A DNA stretch of 64,000 bases, from positions 62,001 through 126,000 of the forward strand of contig JAGACA010000006.1 in NCBI GenBank assembly GCA_017614315.1, read 5' to 3'. The notes below the pieces were generated by a model that saw only the letters and a list, made by a program, of their open reading frames with translations, had not been told where the DNA came from and did no database searches. The DNA is from Clostridia bacterium (GTDB lineage Bacteria > Bacillota > Clostridia > Christensenellales > CAG-138). This document shows positions 1-8,871 of the stretch, in pieces (position 1 is the stretch's first letter; each line of letters starts with the position of its first letter). A program made the position numbers and the translations under genes.

Positions 1-1549
1 CCGCGGCAAGCTTGGGATTTCTGAACGAATCGAGCACGCCGTGATAGCATATGCGGTCGCCGGAGCCGAAATCCTTATGCGTCGCGTAGTCGAACATGCA
101 CCAGCCGAAGCAGCCCGCATGCTCGCCGTCTGAATATGCCGCGCCGAGCACCTTCGCATGGCGGAGCGCCTGCTCCTGCCTTTTCGCGGCGTGGTCGAAG
201 GGCTTCGTCGGGAACATGTGCCCGTTATGCTCGGAGATGAGGAACGCCTTTCCCATATCGGTGGTAACGTCCTTCTTTTTCTTGCAGCCGGGGGTGGTAC
301 CGTCGTGCGAAAAGTCATTGAAGGCGTATACGTCCTCCAGAAGGCGGCTCTTTTCGAGATAGCGCACGCCGCTCGTCTGCCTCGAGGGATCGAGCTTGTG
401 AGCAAGGGCGTTGGTACGCTTGTAAAAATCGTCGTCGTCGACGCTCTCGTTTATGCGCACGCCCCAAAGGACGATCGACGGATGATCGCGGTACTGCATT
501 ATCATCTCGCGCACGTTTTCGATCGAGCGCTCCTTCCATGCTTCGTCGCCAATATGCTGCCAGCCGGGCAGCTCAGTGAAAACGAGGAGCCCGAGCTCGT
601 CGCACGCGTCGATGAAATGTTGGCTCTGCGGGTAATGGCTCGTCCTTACGGCGTTGACGCAGAGCTCCTCCTTAAGGATCCTCGCATCCTCGACCTGCAG
701 GGACTTCGGCGCTGCATAGCCGATGTACGGCCAGCACTGGTGCCGGTTCAGTCCGCGCATGAAATACTTTTCACCGTTAAGGTACAGCCCGTCCGCGGCG
801 AACACAGCGCTGCGGAAACCGACGCGATCCTCACGCATGTCGACGGTTTTGCCGTCGGCGCCGATCAGCTCGGTCTTAAGCGTATAAAGCTTCGGATGCT
901 CGGGAGACCACGCCTCCGCGCCTTCGAGCTTTTCGTTAAAGGAAAGCTCCTCTCCGCCGAAGCCGAGAACGGGCTTGTCTCCGTCGAGAAGGGTAAGCCG
1001 TATTTCTTTGTATTCGCCGCAGACGGCGATGTCGGCTTTGATCCCGCCCTTGTGATCCGCACGGATATAGACGTCTTCGATGAAGCTCTTTTCCTTTACG
1101 TCGAGCCAGACCTCGCGGTACAGCCCGCCGAAGCAGAGGTAGTCTATGACGTAGCCGAATGGCGGGACGTCGTCTCGCTCCGTGGTGTCGAGACGCACTG
1201 CGATCAGGTTGTCGCCCTCGAAAAGAAATTCGGTTATCTCACAGCGGTACGCGGTATAGCCGCAGAAATGCTCGCCGGCCTTTTTCCCGTTAACGAACAG
1301 CTCGAGCACGTGAGCAGCGCCGTCGAACTGAATAAAATACCGCTTGCTTTTATCGTCGACGGTCAAATGCCTGCGGTATCCGAATATGCCGGAATAGTCG
1401 TCCGGATCGGCATAATGCAAAGGCGACTCGCCGACCGTGTGCGGAATACGCACGCGGATCAAACCGTCGCCCGCTCCGGATGAAGCCCCGGAGAAAAACC
1501 CGTCGGAAGGGGATCTTGTGAATTCCCAATCGTTGGAAATGCTCTGCAT
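1..1549 (-). CDS. Glycoside hydrolase family 2 protein (beta-galactosidase/beta-glucuronidase type), 3' end beyond window
   Basis: The reverse strand is open from an ATG at 1549 to the window edge, giving 516 codons with no stop. The start has GGAGG about 9 bases upstream. The translation runs through a jelly-roll sugar-binding domain (motifs such as FVNGKKAGEH and GYTAYRCEIT), an immunoglobulin-like domain and a TIM barrel. The barrel contains RTSHYPQS, the acid/base region LWGVRINES and the nucleophile region LISEHNGHM, all typical of GH2. These enzymes release terminal beta-galactose, glucuronate or related sugars; the exact substrate cannot be told. No signal peptide is visible, so a cytoplasmic role is likely. 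The C-terminal part lies outside the window. Confidence 0.9.
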   Translation of the reverse strand, partial: MQSISNDWEFTRSPSDGFFSGASSGAGDGLIRVRIPHTVGESPLHYADPDDYSGIFGYRRHLTVDDKSKRYFIQFDGAAHVLELFVNGKKAGEHFCGYTAYRCEITEFLFEGDNLIAVRLDTTERDDVPPFGYVIDYLCFGGLYREVWLDVKEKSFIEDVYIRADHKGGIKADIAVCGEYKEIRLTLLDGDKPVLGFGGEELSFNEKLEGAEAWSPEHPKLYTLKTELIGADGKTVDMREDRVGFRSAVFAADGLYLNGEKYFMRGLNRHQCWPYIGYAAPKSLQVEDARILKEELCVNAVRTSHYPQSQHFIDACDELGLLVFTELPGWQHIGDEAWKERSIENVREMIMQYRDHPSIVLWGVRINESVDDDDFYKRTNALAHKLDPSRQTSGVRYLEKSRLLEDVYAFNDFSHDGTTPGCKKKKDVTTDMGKAFLISEHNGHMFPTKPFDHAAKRQEQALRHAKVLGAAYSDGEHAGCFGWCMFDYATHKDFGSGDRICYHGVLDSFRNPKLAA

Positions 1550-1680
1550 GAAGGATCCTCCCGAAATGTTTTTTCTTATTATATCCTCTTTTCGGGCTCC
1601 TTGTCAATCGAAAATGGCTCTTAAAGGGCAAAAATGGGCGCTTTTACATAATTTTTCTGTAATTTTTTTATCACAAACTC

Positions 1681-1709
1681 TTTCAAAATCCTTAAAAATA
1701 TGATAGAAT
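1681..1709 (+). promoter_or_regulatory. Probable sigma-A promoter for the CHAP protein-barnase-barstar cluster
   Basis: TTTCAA at 1681-1686 and TAGAAT at 1704-1709 are 17 bases apart, 38 bases before the GTG start at 1748. The surrounding stretch is AT-rich. Confidence 0.45.
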
Positions 1710-1747
1710 AAGACAAGCATATGCTAAAAGACCCAAAGGAGGATAAC

Positions 1748-3217
1748 GTGAAAAAAACAATAGCCCTCCTACTAATGATCATAATTTCATTCAGCGCTGC
1801 GCCGACGGGAGCCGATGCAACGGGCACGAGGCTTGCTCTTACGTACACTCCCAGCTCGCAGTACAGGTCAAGCGTCTACTATTCGAATCTCAAGGAACTG
1901 AGGCTGACCGGCAATCAGCGCCTTGATCTCATCAACGTAGGCCTTTCGCAGGTCGGCTATCATGAAGGCGATAAAGAGTCCGAGCTCGACGGCTCGAACA
2001 TCAACGGCACGGGCAACGTTACGGAGTACGGCCGCTGGTTCGGCTACGAGATACTCCAAAGGGGCTCCGGCTTCTATTACGACTGGTGCGCCATGTTCGT
2101 CGCATGGACTTCGCGTCAGTCGGGACTTCCCGAATCCATCATCAACAACGCCACATATGCCCACATAGGCAGCAACCCGTATTATTTCCATATGGATTAC
2201 CATAAGCGCGGCACCTACACGCCGAAGGCGGGCGATCTCATATTCTACGACTGGGCCTCGTCCGCACGCGACTGGGAACACGTCGGCATCGTCGCGTTCG
2301 TCGAGGACGGCATGGTGCACGTCGTCGAGGGCAACGCGCTCGGCAAGGTCTTGACGCGCGTCGTCAGTCTCGATTATTACGAGATTCAGGGCTATGGCAC
2401 GCCGGTCTATACCAATGCGGATTCGTCCGCGGTCGAGGTGACGAGCTATCCCAAGCCCAAGAGGAACCTTTCCCAGGGCATGGAGGGCGAGGACGTCAAG
2501 TGGCTGCAGGCGGCGCTCCTTCATATAGGCTATGCGTCCCCGATCGACGGCTATTTCGGCAAGAACACCAGGAGCAAGCTCGTCAAGTTCCAGAGCGCCC
2601 ACGGGCTCGCCTCCGACGGCATACTCGGTCCCGCCACGCTGAACGAGCTGATCAGATCCTTGCCGCCGGGCTCTGTCGCGGCAGATCCGGAACCCGATCC
2701 CGGCACAACGCAGGGAACGGGGGAGGACGATCCCTCGATCTATCCCGTCCCGACAAGGACGCTCAGAAAGGGCATGACCGGCAACGACGTCAAGTGGCTC
2801 CAGGCCGCGCTCAATAAGCTCGGTGCCGCTATTATCGTCGACGGCGACTTCGGCTCCGGCACGGAGGCCGCGGTCAAAGCATACCAGAAAAACAACGGCC
2901 TCACGCAGGACGGAGTCGTCGGTCCCGCGACGAGGACGAATATCCAAAGCGCGCTCGAGGCGCTTGCGGCTCCGCCTCCGCCCGTGATACCCTATCCCGA
3001 ACCGCAGAGGGTGCTCAGAAAGGGCATGAAGGGCGACGACGTAAAGTGGCTGCAGGAGATACTCACACAGCTCGGCTATACGGCGGACGTCGACGGCAAT
3101 TTCGGCAGCGGTACCGAAAAGAGGGTCAAGGAGTTCCAGCGCGCCAACGGTCTGACTGTCGACGGCGCGGTCGGCCCCGCAACGGTAAAGGCTCTTAAAA
3201 AGAAGCTCGAAGGATAA
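1748..3217 (+). CDS. Secreted CHAP/NlpC-like cell-wall hydrolase with three peptidoglycan-binding domains
   Basis: The GTG at 1748 is chosen over an upstream in-frame ATG (1721) because AAAGGAGG lies just before it and the protein then begins with a clean signal peptide (about residues 1-24). The product is 489 residues. The catalytic domain (about 45-225) has the CHAP-type cysteine C114 in DWCAMFVAW, the GDLIFYDW strand, and H178 in WEHVGIVAFV. Three peptidoglycan_binding_1 repeats follow, each with (G)DDVKWLQ-like and VDGxFGxxT motifs, separated by Pro-rich linkers. The protein is expected to bind and cleave wall peptides outside the membrane. Only 12 bases separate it from the barnase-like gene, so they are probably co-transcribed. 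Confidence 0.85.
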   Translation: MKKTIALLLMIIISFSAAPTGADATGTRLALTYTPSSQYRSSVYYSNLKELRLTGNQRLDLINVGLSQVGYHEGDKESELDGSNINGTGNVTEYGRWFGYEILQRGSGFYYDWCAMFVAWTSRQSGLPESIINNATYAHIGSNPYYFHMDYHKRGTYTPKAGDLIFYDWASSARDWEHVGIVAFVEDGMVHVVEGNALGKVLTRVVSLDYYEIQGYGTPVYTNADSSAVEVTSYPKPKRNLSQGMEGEDVKWLQAALLHIGYASPIDGYFGKNTRSKLVKFQSAHGLASDGILGPATLNELIRSLPPGSVAADPEPDPGTTQGTGEDDPSIYPVPTRTLRKGMTGNDVKWLQAALNKLGAAIIVDGDFGSGTEAAVKAYQKNNGLTQDGVVGPATRTNIQSALEALAAPPPPVIPYPEPQRVLRKGMKGDDVKWLQEILTQLGYTADVDGNFGSGTEKRVKEFQRANGLTVDGAVGPATVKALKKKLEG

Positions 3218-3229
3218 GAAGGCGCACAG

Positions 3230-3757
3230 ATGCTTAAGAAGGGTATCTCGTTCATAATCGCTCTCGCGGTGCTCGCGGCTTCCCTGACGGGATGCATGGC
3301 GCTCTTCCCCGAGACCGCAGACCCGGCAAAAACAATCGAGCCTGAGGTCACGAACGCCTATCTTCCCGTGATCGAGCCGACGGACGGATCTACGCCCTGC
3401 CCGGTCAGCGAGGACGGGAAATACGATTCAAAGGAAGAGGTCGCGCTTTACATCCACCTTTACGGGCATCTTCCATCAAATTACATCACCAAGAAGGCCG
3501 CGCAGGAGCTTGGCTGGACGGGCGGCAGCCTCGAAAGGTACGCCCCCGGCTGCGCGATAGGCGGCGACCGCTTCGGCAATTACGAGGGACTTCTGCCGAA
3601 AAAATCGGGAAGGTATTACACCGAGTGCGATATCGGCACCGTCGGGAAAAGCTCAAGGGGCTCGAAAAGGATCGTCTTCTCGAACGACGGGCTGATCTAT
3701 TACACCGACGACCATTACGACAGCTTTACGCTTCTATACGGGGGTGACGGTCAATGA
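3230..3757 (+). CDS. Barnase-family ribonuclease with lipoprotein signal
   Basis: The 175-residue product starts with a lipoprotein signal peptide ending in LTGC (C22). Residues 70-170 match barnase along the whole fold (VALYIHLYGHLPSNYIT, LGWTGGSL, the GGDRFGN loop, SGRYYTECDI, DHYDSFTLLY). All three catalytic positions are present: E132 (barnase E73), R147 (R87) and H162 (H102). It should cut single-stranded RNA. The next gene is a barstar-type inhibitor overlapping by four bases, which confirms the assignment. Unlike classical secreted barnase, the lipobox predicts membrane anchoring outside the cell. The ribosome binding site is weak, which may keep expression low. Confidence 0.92.
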   Translation: MLKKGISFIIALAVLAASLTGCMALFPETADPAKTIEPEVTNAYLPVIEPTDGSTPCPVSEDGKYDSKEEVALYIHLYGHLPSNYITKKAAQELGWTGGSLERYAPGCAIGGDRFGNYEGLLPKKSGRYYTECDIGTVGKSSRGSKRIVFSNDGLIYYTDDHYDSFTLLYGGDGQ

Positions 3758-4023
3758 GAAGTCTTCGCGTAAATGCGGAGGAGTTTTCGTCAAGGCGCGG
3801 CACGCATGCGGCTTTGAGGAATGTCCTCGGCGAAGAAAACTATTTCGGCTCGAATCTTGACGCCCTTTACGACTGTCTAACGTCCGTATCGGAGCCTACC
3901 GAGCTGCGCATAAACAACTGGTCGTACGCGTTGAAGCATCTCGGCGGATACGCAGACAGACTGTGGCACGTATTGAGCGATTCCACCGACGAGAACCCGA
4001 ACCTGACCATAATCATCGAATGA
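3754..4023 (+). CDS. Barstar-family ribonuclease inhibitor
   Basis: An 89-residue cytoplasmic protein starting at an ATGA overlap with the barnase stop, so the two are translationally coupled. It matches barstar across its length. NYFGSNLDALYDCLT carries D36 and D40, equivalent to barstar D35 and D39, which plug the barnase active site, and the protein ends in the beta strand NLTIIIE. It protects the producer from enzyme that folds before export. The closest analogue is Bacillus barstar (89-90 residues). Confidence 0.93.
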   Translation: MRSLRVNAEEFSSRRGTHAALRNVLGEENYFGSNLDALYDCLTSVSEPTELRINNWSYALKHLGGYADRLWHVLSDSTDENPNLTIIIE

Positions 4024-4035
4024 AACCATTAAACA

Positions 4036-4063
4036 AAAGAGCACGTTTCAAAACGTGCTCTTT
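4036..4063. terminator. Bidirectional intrinsic terminator after barstar
   Basis: AAAGAGCACGTTT at 4036-4048 and AAACGTGCTCTTT at 4051-4063 form a 13-bp perfect hairpin with a 2-base loop. It lies between convergent genes and can serve both strands. Confidence 0.85.
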
Positions 4064-4075
4064 CCTTATGCCTTT

Positions 4076-5950
4076 TTATACGATACCGGACGTATCCGAG
4101 GGCTCCGACGTTTCATCCGGGCCGGGGAAGCCCGGAGGATCACCCTGATCGCCTCCGCCGGGGAAGCCGCCCTGACCGCCCGGGAAGCCGCCCTGCCCGC
4201 CGGGACGTCCCTGCCCGCCGGGGAAACCGCCCTGACCGCCGGGCTGACCCTGCCCGCCGGGGCCGAAATCAATCACGGTACCGACCGTCACCGTGCCCGC
4301 GGTCAGCGTCGCGGTGCCGAGCTCCGTACCGGCTGCGGTCACGACCGCGGTCTCGCCGCTTACGAGTTCGGGGGAACTGAATACCACATGATTCGCGTTG
4401 ACGGGAAGCTCGAGAGCGATCTCGGCGCTGTTCGTTTTGATCGTAACCGACGTTCCCGCGGCAAGGTTGGAACCGAGGCCGATGGAAATTACGGGCTGAC
4501 TTGCCGTGCCCGGAGCTTCCGGCATGCTCCCGCCGGTCACCGCGAGGAGATACCCGCCGGTGAAGGACATCGCGCCGTTGAAGTCCAACGCGCCGTCGGC
4601 GTTGCCCGAGCTCGATACGACGAGGCTCCCGCCGGTCATGTATATAGAACCGTTCGAGTCGACGCCGTCGCCGCCCGCCTTTATCGTTACGCTGCCGCCC
4701 TCTATGGTGATCCGGCAGTTTTCGTCGTCCTGAAACTCGTTTCTGTTGAACCCCGTCGAGGAGGTCTTCCCGGAACTCGCGTTCATGCCGTCGTCGGTCG
4801 ATACTATGCTGTGAGTGCCGCCCGAAACGGTAACGGTCATGCCCTCATAGCCCTCCTTGCAGGCTGCGACGGCGATCTCGCCGCCTTCGAATACAAGGCT
4901 CTTATCCGCGTGGAAGGCGTCGTCTGCGGTCGAGATCGTGAACACGCCGTCCTTTATGAGCACGTCGCCGTTCGCATGCACCGCATCGTCGCGGCAGTCA
5001 AGATCATAAACGCCTCCGTCGATCATCAGCGCGCCGTCGGATTTCAAGCCCTTTGCACTGTCGGAGCTCGAACCCTGTCTGCTGCCGCCGCCGGAAACGA
5101 TCGATATCTTGCTGTTTGAAACGGCGAGGCTCGTTACCGCCTGCACACCGTCGTTCGCGCATTCGATCGATATTACGGAATCCGAGATCGATATCACCCC
5201 GAGACCTTCGTCGGTATCGTTCGACGACCTTATCCCGTCGCCCTCCGAGGCTTTTACGGTTATATTCGCTTCATATACGGTATTTTTGTCCTTGCCGTTG
5301 ACGCCGTGGTTCTTCGCTGTCACGGAAAGGGTGCAGCCGGTTATCGTCAGCGTATCCTTGCTCGTTATGCCGTTCTTGTAATTGGCCGTGACTGACAGAC
5401 TGCCCTTTCCCGCGATCACGAGATCGGCTTTTGAGTAAAGACAGGCGTTGGGCTCGTCGTCCGCGGCGGACGCGTACTCGCCGGCGAACGAATACGAGGC
5501 TCCGTCCGAAAGGAAGTTTTCCGTGCCCTCGGTCAGATATACGAGCACCTCGCTCGCCTTGTACACATACAGGGGACTGCCGTTCGAGCAGGAGACCGAT
5601 ACCCCGTCGAAAATGAGCTTCACGCTCTCCTTCGGGGCGTTGACCAGTATCTTTCCGTTGTCGAGCTCTCCGCTCAAAACGTAAACGCCGCCCGCCGAAA
5701 TCGTCAGCACGCCGTCAGCAAAAGCCGCGCCGCTGCCTTCTGTATCGGCGGAGCTTCCGTTCAGTCTGATATTTGCCGCCCCTTCGCGCGGGGGTTCGTC
5801 CGCAACGACGCTTACCGTCTCGAGAGAGGAGGGGGAGACATACGTTGTGGCGCTTTCCGATGAGGAGCCGCCGTTCGTGCTGTTCGCGCATCCCGAAAAC
5901 AGCAAACCGACGAGCAGAACGACGATCGCCGCATATATGAGCTTTTTCAT
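4076..5950 (-). CDS. Cthe_2159-like (DUF4353) carbohydrate-binding beta-helix lipoprotein with Gly/Pro-rich tail
   Basis: The start at 5950 (MKKLIYAAIVV) follows AAAGGAG and gives a lipoprotein signal with the lipobox FSGC (C21), so 624 residues are predicted. After a short Ser/Thr linker comes a long right-handed parallel beta-helix with recurring turns such as IRLNGSSAD, ITSKDTLTITG and VHANGDVLIKDG. This pattern is typical of the Cthe_2159 family, whose founder binds polygalacturonate. The last 60 or so residues are a low-complexity Gly-Gln-Pro-Phe repeat (GGQGGFPGGQG units) ending in an acidic stretch. It is probably a surface polysaccharide-binding or adhesion protein. No enzymatic motif is visible. 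Confidence 0.8.
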   Translation of the reverse strand: MKKLIYAAIVVLLVGLLFSGCANSTNGGSSSESATTYVSPSSLETVSVVADEPPREGAANIRLNGSSADTEGSGAAFADGVLTISAGGVYVLSGELDNGKILVNAPKESVKLIFDGVSVSCSNGSPLYVYKASEVLVYLTEGTENFLSDGASYSFAGEYASAADDEPNACLYSKADLVIAGKGSLSVTANYKNGITSKDTLTITGCTLSVTAKNHGVNGKDKNTVYEANITVKASEGDGIRSSNDTDEGLGVISISDSVISIECANDGVQAVTSLAVSNSKISIVSGGGSRQGSSSDSAKGLKSDGALMIDGGVYDLDCRDDAVHANGDVLIKDGVFTISTADDAFHADKSLVFEGGEIAVAACKEGYEGMTVTVSGGTHSIVSTDDGMNASSGKTSSTGFNRNEFQDDENCRITIEGGSVTIKAGGDGVDSNGSIYMTGGSLVVSSSGNADGALDFNGAMSFTGGYLLAVTGGSMPEAPGTASQPVISIGLGSNLAAGTSVTIKTNSAEIALELPVNANHVVFSSPELVSGETAVVTAAGTELGTATLTAGTVTVGTVIDFGPGGQGQPGGQGGFPGGQGRPGGQGGFPGGQGGFPGGGDQGDPPGFPGPDETSEPSDTSGIV

Positions 5951-6075
5951 GTTATCAACGCTCCTTTCGTTTCCGATGGCCACAGTATACACCGGGAGGC
6001 GCGTAAAATGCGCGATTTGCGCGCTTTGTCACAATTCTATCGTTTTTTTTCCACGGATGGCTTAAAAAAAGGTAT

Positions 6076-7101
6076 TTACAGACACAATTCGTCCAATGCG
6101 AGCTTCTTTATAAAGGCTTCGCCAGGACGTTTTAAGAACACGGCGGATATCATTTCGCCGTCGGATTTCTTGTCCAGCGCGAGGAACGGATACGCGCCCG
6201 CGAGGTACGGCTCGTATCCGGCGTCGAGCCCCGCCCGTAATAACGCGGAGCGGACCGCGCCGAAGGTTTCGCTTCCGGTGAGCGAAAGCTTTTCGCCGAG
6301 CCTTATCATCGCAAGCATGCCGTAGGCCACGGCCTGGCCGTGGGGAACGGAATAATCCGAGGCTGCCTCGACAGCGTGCCCGAAGGTATGCCCGAAATTC
6401 AATATATGCCTTTCGCCGAGGTCATATTCGTCCGCCTCGACATATTTCTTCTTTATCTTAATACAGCGGGCGATGATATCGTCGGAGGGTATGCCGCGGC
6501 CGACGAGATCGAGTATCGAGCTGTCGGCGATCGCGCCGTATTTGATCACCTCGCCCATGCCGCTCACGCGCTCCTTCTCGGGGAGCGTTTTCAGAAAATC
6601 GGTGTCGCAGACGACCGCCTTCGGGTCATAGAAACAGCCTATTAGGTTCTTCCCGGATCGGAAGTCTACGCCGGTCTTGCCGCCGAAAGCGCTGTCGGTC
6701 TGCGCCGTGAGCGTGGTCGGCACGGAGATATAGCCCACGCCGCGCATGTACGTCGCTGCGGCAAAGCCCGCGATATCGCCCGTAACGCCGCCACCGAGCC
6801 CGACGACGGCGTCGGATCTCGTGATCCCGGAATCGTAAAGGAACCCGTATACATCCTCTGCCGCCGAAAGCCGCTTGTTCTTTTCACCGCCCGAAAGGGC
6901 ATGCGCCGATACGGTAAAGCCGGACGCCTCGAGCGCGGCTTTGACGAACGCGGGATGCTCTGCGGGAAGCGCGGCGTCGAAAACGAGCGCGGCCTTTCTT
7001 CCATTAACTGCGGCGGAAGCGGCGGGGCCGAGCATGCTGCCCGCTCCCGCGCCAACGTACGCGACGGTGCCGGCGCCCAAATCAAAAAAGAACTTTTCCA
7101 T
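6076..7101 (-). CDS. aroB: 3-dehydroquinate synthase
   Basis: A 341-residue cytoplasmic enzyme that cyclises DAHP to 3-dehydroquinate in the shikimate pathway, using NAD and a divalent metal. Visible signatures are the NAD-binding GGGVTGDIAGFAAATYMRG segment, PTTLTAQTDSAFGGKTGVD, GMGEVIKYG, and the metal-binding HILNFGHTFGHAVE and PHGQAVAYGM motifs. The second ATG (7101) is preferred over the one at 7110 because AAAGGA sits next to the first and at a normal distance from the second. The gene is divergent from the spoIIA operon. It stands alone here, without other shikimate genes. Confidence 0.95.
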   Translation of the reverse strand: MEKFFFDLGAGTVAYVGAGAGSMLGPAASAAVNGRKAALVFDAALPAEHPAFVKAALEASGFTVSAHALSGGEKNKRLSAAEDVYGFLYDSGITRSDAVVGLGGGVTGDIAGFAAATYMRGVGYISVPTTLTAQTDSAFGGKTGVDFRSGKNLIGCFYDPKAVVCDTDFLKTLPEKERVSGMGEVIKYGAIADSSILDLVGRGIPSDDIIARCIKIKKKYVEADEYDLGERHILNFGHTFGHAVEAASDYSVPHGQAVAYGMLAMIRLGEKLSLTGSETFGAVRSALLRAGLDAGYEPYLAGAYPFLALDKKSDGEMISAVFLKRPGEAFIKKLALDELCL

Positions 7102-7249
7102 TTTTTGCATTTCCTTTTATATTCCTGTCAATAATATAACTCATAAGGCGAAAAATAGCAATCGACAAAAGAAGTGTTTTTTCTTTGCAGGGGAAAAGCT
7201 TCCGAAGGTCGAAAGAAGAGTTTTGAGACCAACTGAACAGGAGCGGTAT

Positions 7250-7564
7250 ATGCGGCTGAAAACGAAAAAACAGGGGAGGACGCTTGTAGCGAGCCTTTCG
7301 GGAGAGCTCGATCAGCATTCCGCGGAGCAGGTGCGCTACGAGCTCGACAGTATTCTGGAGGACGATTCCATAAAGCGCATAGAGTTCGATCTGAAGGGCG
7401 TCACGTTCATGGACAGCGCCGGGATCGGCGTGATACTCGGCAGGTACAGGAAGCTCGCCCCGCGCGGGGGGAGCATGAACGTCCTGAACGCTTCGCCCGG
7501 CATAGAGCGCATACTGAAGATGTCGGGCGTTTACAGGCTCGTTTCCGAAAGGAGCGCAAGATGA
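7250..7564 (+). CDS. spoIIAA: Anti-sigma-F factor antagonist SpoIIAA
   Basis: A 104-residue STAS-domain protein. The ATG at 7250 follows AGGAG; the open frame extends upstream but without homology. The phosphorylatable serine is S56 in FMDSAGIGVILGRY, matching B. subtilis Ser58. Unphosphorylated SpoIIAA binds SpoIIAB and frees sigma-F in the forespore. The frame overlaps spoIIAB by four bases (ATGA), the standard spoIIA operon arrangement. In relatives the operon is sigma-H/Spo0A driven, but I could not identify a convincing sigma-H promoter here. Confidence 0.95.
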   Translation: MRLKTKKQGRTLVASLSGELDQHSAEQVRYELDSILEDDSIKRIEFDLKGVTFMDSAGIGVILGRYRKLAPRGGSMNVLNASPGIERILKMSGVYRLVSERSAR

Positions 7565-7989
7565 AAAACGTGTTGAGGACAAGCTTCCCGAGCATATCGA
7601 AAAACGAGGCGCTCGCGAGGGGCATAGCCGCCCAGTTCACCGCGCTTCTCGATCCTACGGTCGAAGAGCTTTCAGATATAAGGACGGCGGTATCGGAAGC
7701 GGTGACGAACGCGATCGTTCACGGATACGGACACCCGAACGGGACTGTCACCATGGAACTTACTTCTGAGGACGGCGTGGTCACCGCGGTCATTTCCGAC
7801 GAGGGGAGGGGAATAGAGGATATCGAGCTCGCGAGGAAGCCCTTCTTTACCACCATGCCCGAGGCAGAACGCGCCGGCATGGGCTTTGCCGTGATGGAGG
7901 CGTTCATGGACAGCGTTTCGGTCGATTCGGCTCCCGGCAGGGGCACGAGAGTCACGATGAAAAAGAAGCTCGGCGAAAATGCCCGGTGA
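7561..7989 (+). CDS. spoIIAB: Anti-sigma F factor / SpoIIAA kinase SpoIIAB
   Basis: A 142-residue GHKL ATPase-fold protein with an N box (EAVTNAIVHGYG), G1 box (DEGRGIED) and G2 box (AGMGFAVME). It holds sigma-F inactive before septation and phosphorylates SpoIIAA. Its start overlaps the spoIIAA stop, and its end overlaps the sigF start by 11 bases, so all three are translationally coupled. Confidence 0.95.
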   Translation: MKNVLRTSFPSISKNEALARGIAAQFTALLDPTVEELSDIRTAVSEAVTNAIVHGYGHPNGTVTMELTSEDGVVTAVISDEGRGIEDIELARKPFFTTMPEAERAGMGFAVMEAFMDSVSVDSAPGRGTRVTMKKKLGENAR

Positions 7990-8701
7990 ACGCGTAAGCA
8001 ACAGGGAGCTCCTTTCCGAGTACCGGTCGGGGGATGAGTCCGCGCTCAGCGCGCTCGTCGAAAACAATCTCGCGCTCGTACGCTCGGTAGCCGCAAGGTT
8101 CTTCTGCAGGGACGACGCGGACGATCTCATGCAGGTCGGCTCGATAGGGCTCGTTAAGGCGATACGCAATTTCGATCCCGCGTTCGGCACGGAGCTTTCG
8201 ACTTACGCCGTCCCGATGATCGCCGGCGAGATACGGCGGTACTTAAGGGACACACAAAGCGTCAAGGCGGGAAGAAAGCTCGGCGAGCTGTCCCGAAGGA
8301 TAGCGGCGATCCTGAACGAAGCGGAAAAGCGCGGCCTCGAGCCGAAGCTTTCGGAGATCGCGGACGAGCTCGGAGTGAGTCCGGAGGAGGCCGCGGAGGC
8401 GGCGGCGCTCAATTCTTTTAACGTTTATCTCGACGAAAAGCCTGAGGACGGGGAGAGCAGGGAGCTTTCTGAGCTCGTTCCAGACACTGCGCGCACCGAG
8501 GACGAAGCTGTGGGGAGGGTGTTCTCGGAGCAGCTCCTTTCACTGCTCGATAAAAACGAGCGTGAGCTGATTGAGATGCGATACCGTCTCGACCTTACGC
8601 AGAAGGAGGCGGCTGCAAGGCTCGGGATAACGCAGCCGAAGGCGTCGAGGATGGAAGCGAGGGCGCTTCTTTTGCTGAGACGGCATATCATAAACGAATG
8701 A
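7979..8701 (+). CDS. sigF: RNA polymerase sporulation sigma factor SigF
   Basis: A 240-residue sigma-70 family protein of the sigma-B/F/G group. Region 2 includes DDLMQVGSIGLVKAIRNFDP and FGTELSTYAVPMIAGEIRRYLRD. Region 3 follows, and region 4 is a helix-turn-helix (LTQKEAAARLGITQPKASRMEARAL). It is the first forespore-specific sigma factor. It is the third gene of the spoIIA operon and is followed directly by a terminator. Confidence 0.95.
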   Translation: MPGERVSNRELLSEYRSGDESALSALVENNLALVRSVAARFFCRDDADDLMQVGSIGLVKAIRNFDPAFGTELSTYAVPMIAGEIRRYLRDTQSVKAGRKLGELSRRIAAILNEAEKRGLEPKLSEIADELGVSPEEAAEAAALNSFNVYLDEKPEDGESRELSELVPDTARTEDEAVGRVFSEQLLSLLDKNERELIEMRYRLDLTQKEAAARLGITQPKASRMEARALLLLRRHIINE

Positions 8702-8708
8702 ACGACTT

Positions 8709-8732
8709 GAAGCGCAAACGCGCTTCTTTTTT
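8709..8732 (+). terminator. Intrinsic terminator after sigF
   Basis: GAAGCGC (8709-8715), loop AAAC, and GCGCTTC (8720-8726) followed by a T run. Confidence 0.75.
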
Positions 8733-8769
8733 ATGCGCAAAATATATTTTGTTTGTTTTCGGTTTTTTG

Positions 8770-8798
8770 TTGACATAATACCCCGGGAGTGCTATTAT
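8770..8798 (+). promoter_or_regulatory. Sigma-A promoter of the heat-shock operon
   Basis: A perfect -35 TTGACA at 8770-8775 and -10 TATTAT at 8793-8798 with 17-base spacing, immediately before the CIRCE element. Confidence 0.85.
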
Positions 8799-8802
8799 AC
8801 TG

Positions 8803-8829
8803 TTAGCACTCAAGGGCGGAGAGTGCTAA
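8803..8829 (+). promoter_or_regulatory. CIRCE operator (HrcA binding site)
   Basis: A perfect TTAGCACTC-N9-GAGTGCTAA inverted repeat lies at the transcription start region of hrcA-grpE-dnaK. HrcA bound here represses the operon until unfolded protein titrates GroEL. An additional GAGTGCT half-site occurs just upstream in the promoter spacer. Confidence 0.97.
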
Positions 8830-8871
8830 CAAATACAAAAGGCCGCCTTTGAACGAAAGGAGCGGAGGAGC

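Noticed and set aside
158..1483. 441-codon plus-strand frame at the left edge
   Set aside because: Antisense to the GH2 gene, which is continuous on the reverse strand and has clear catalytic motifs.
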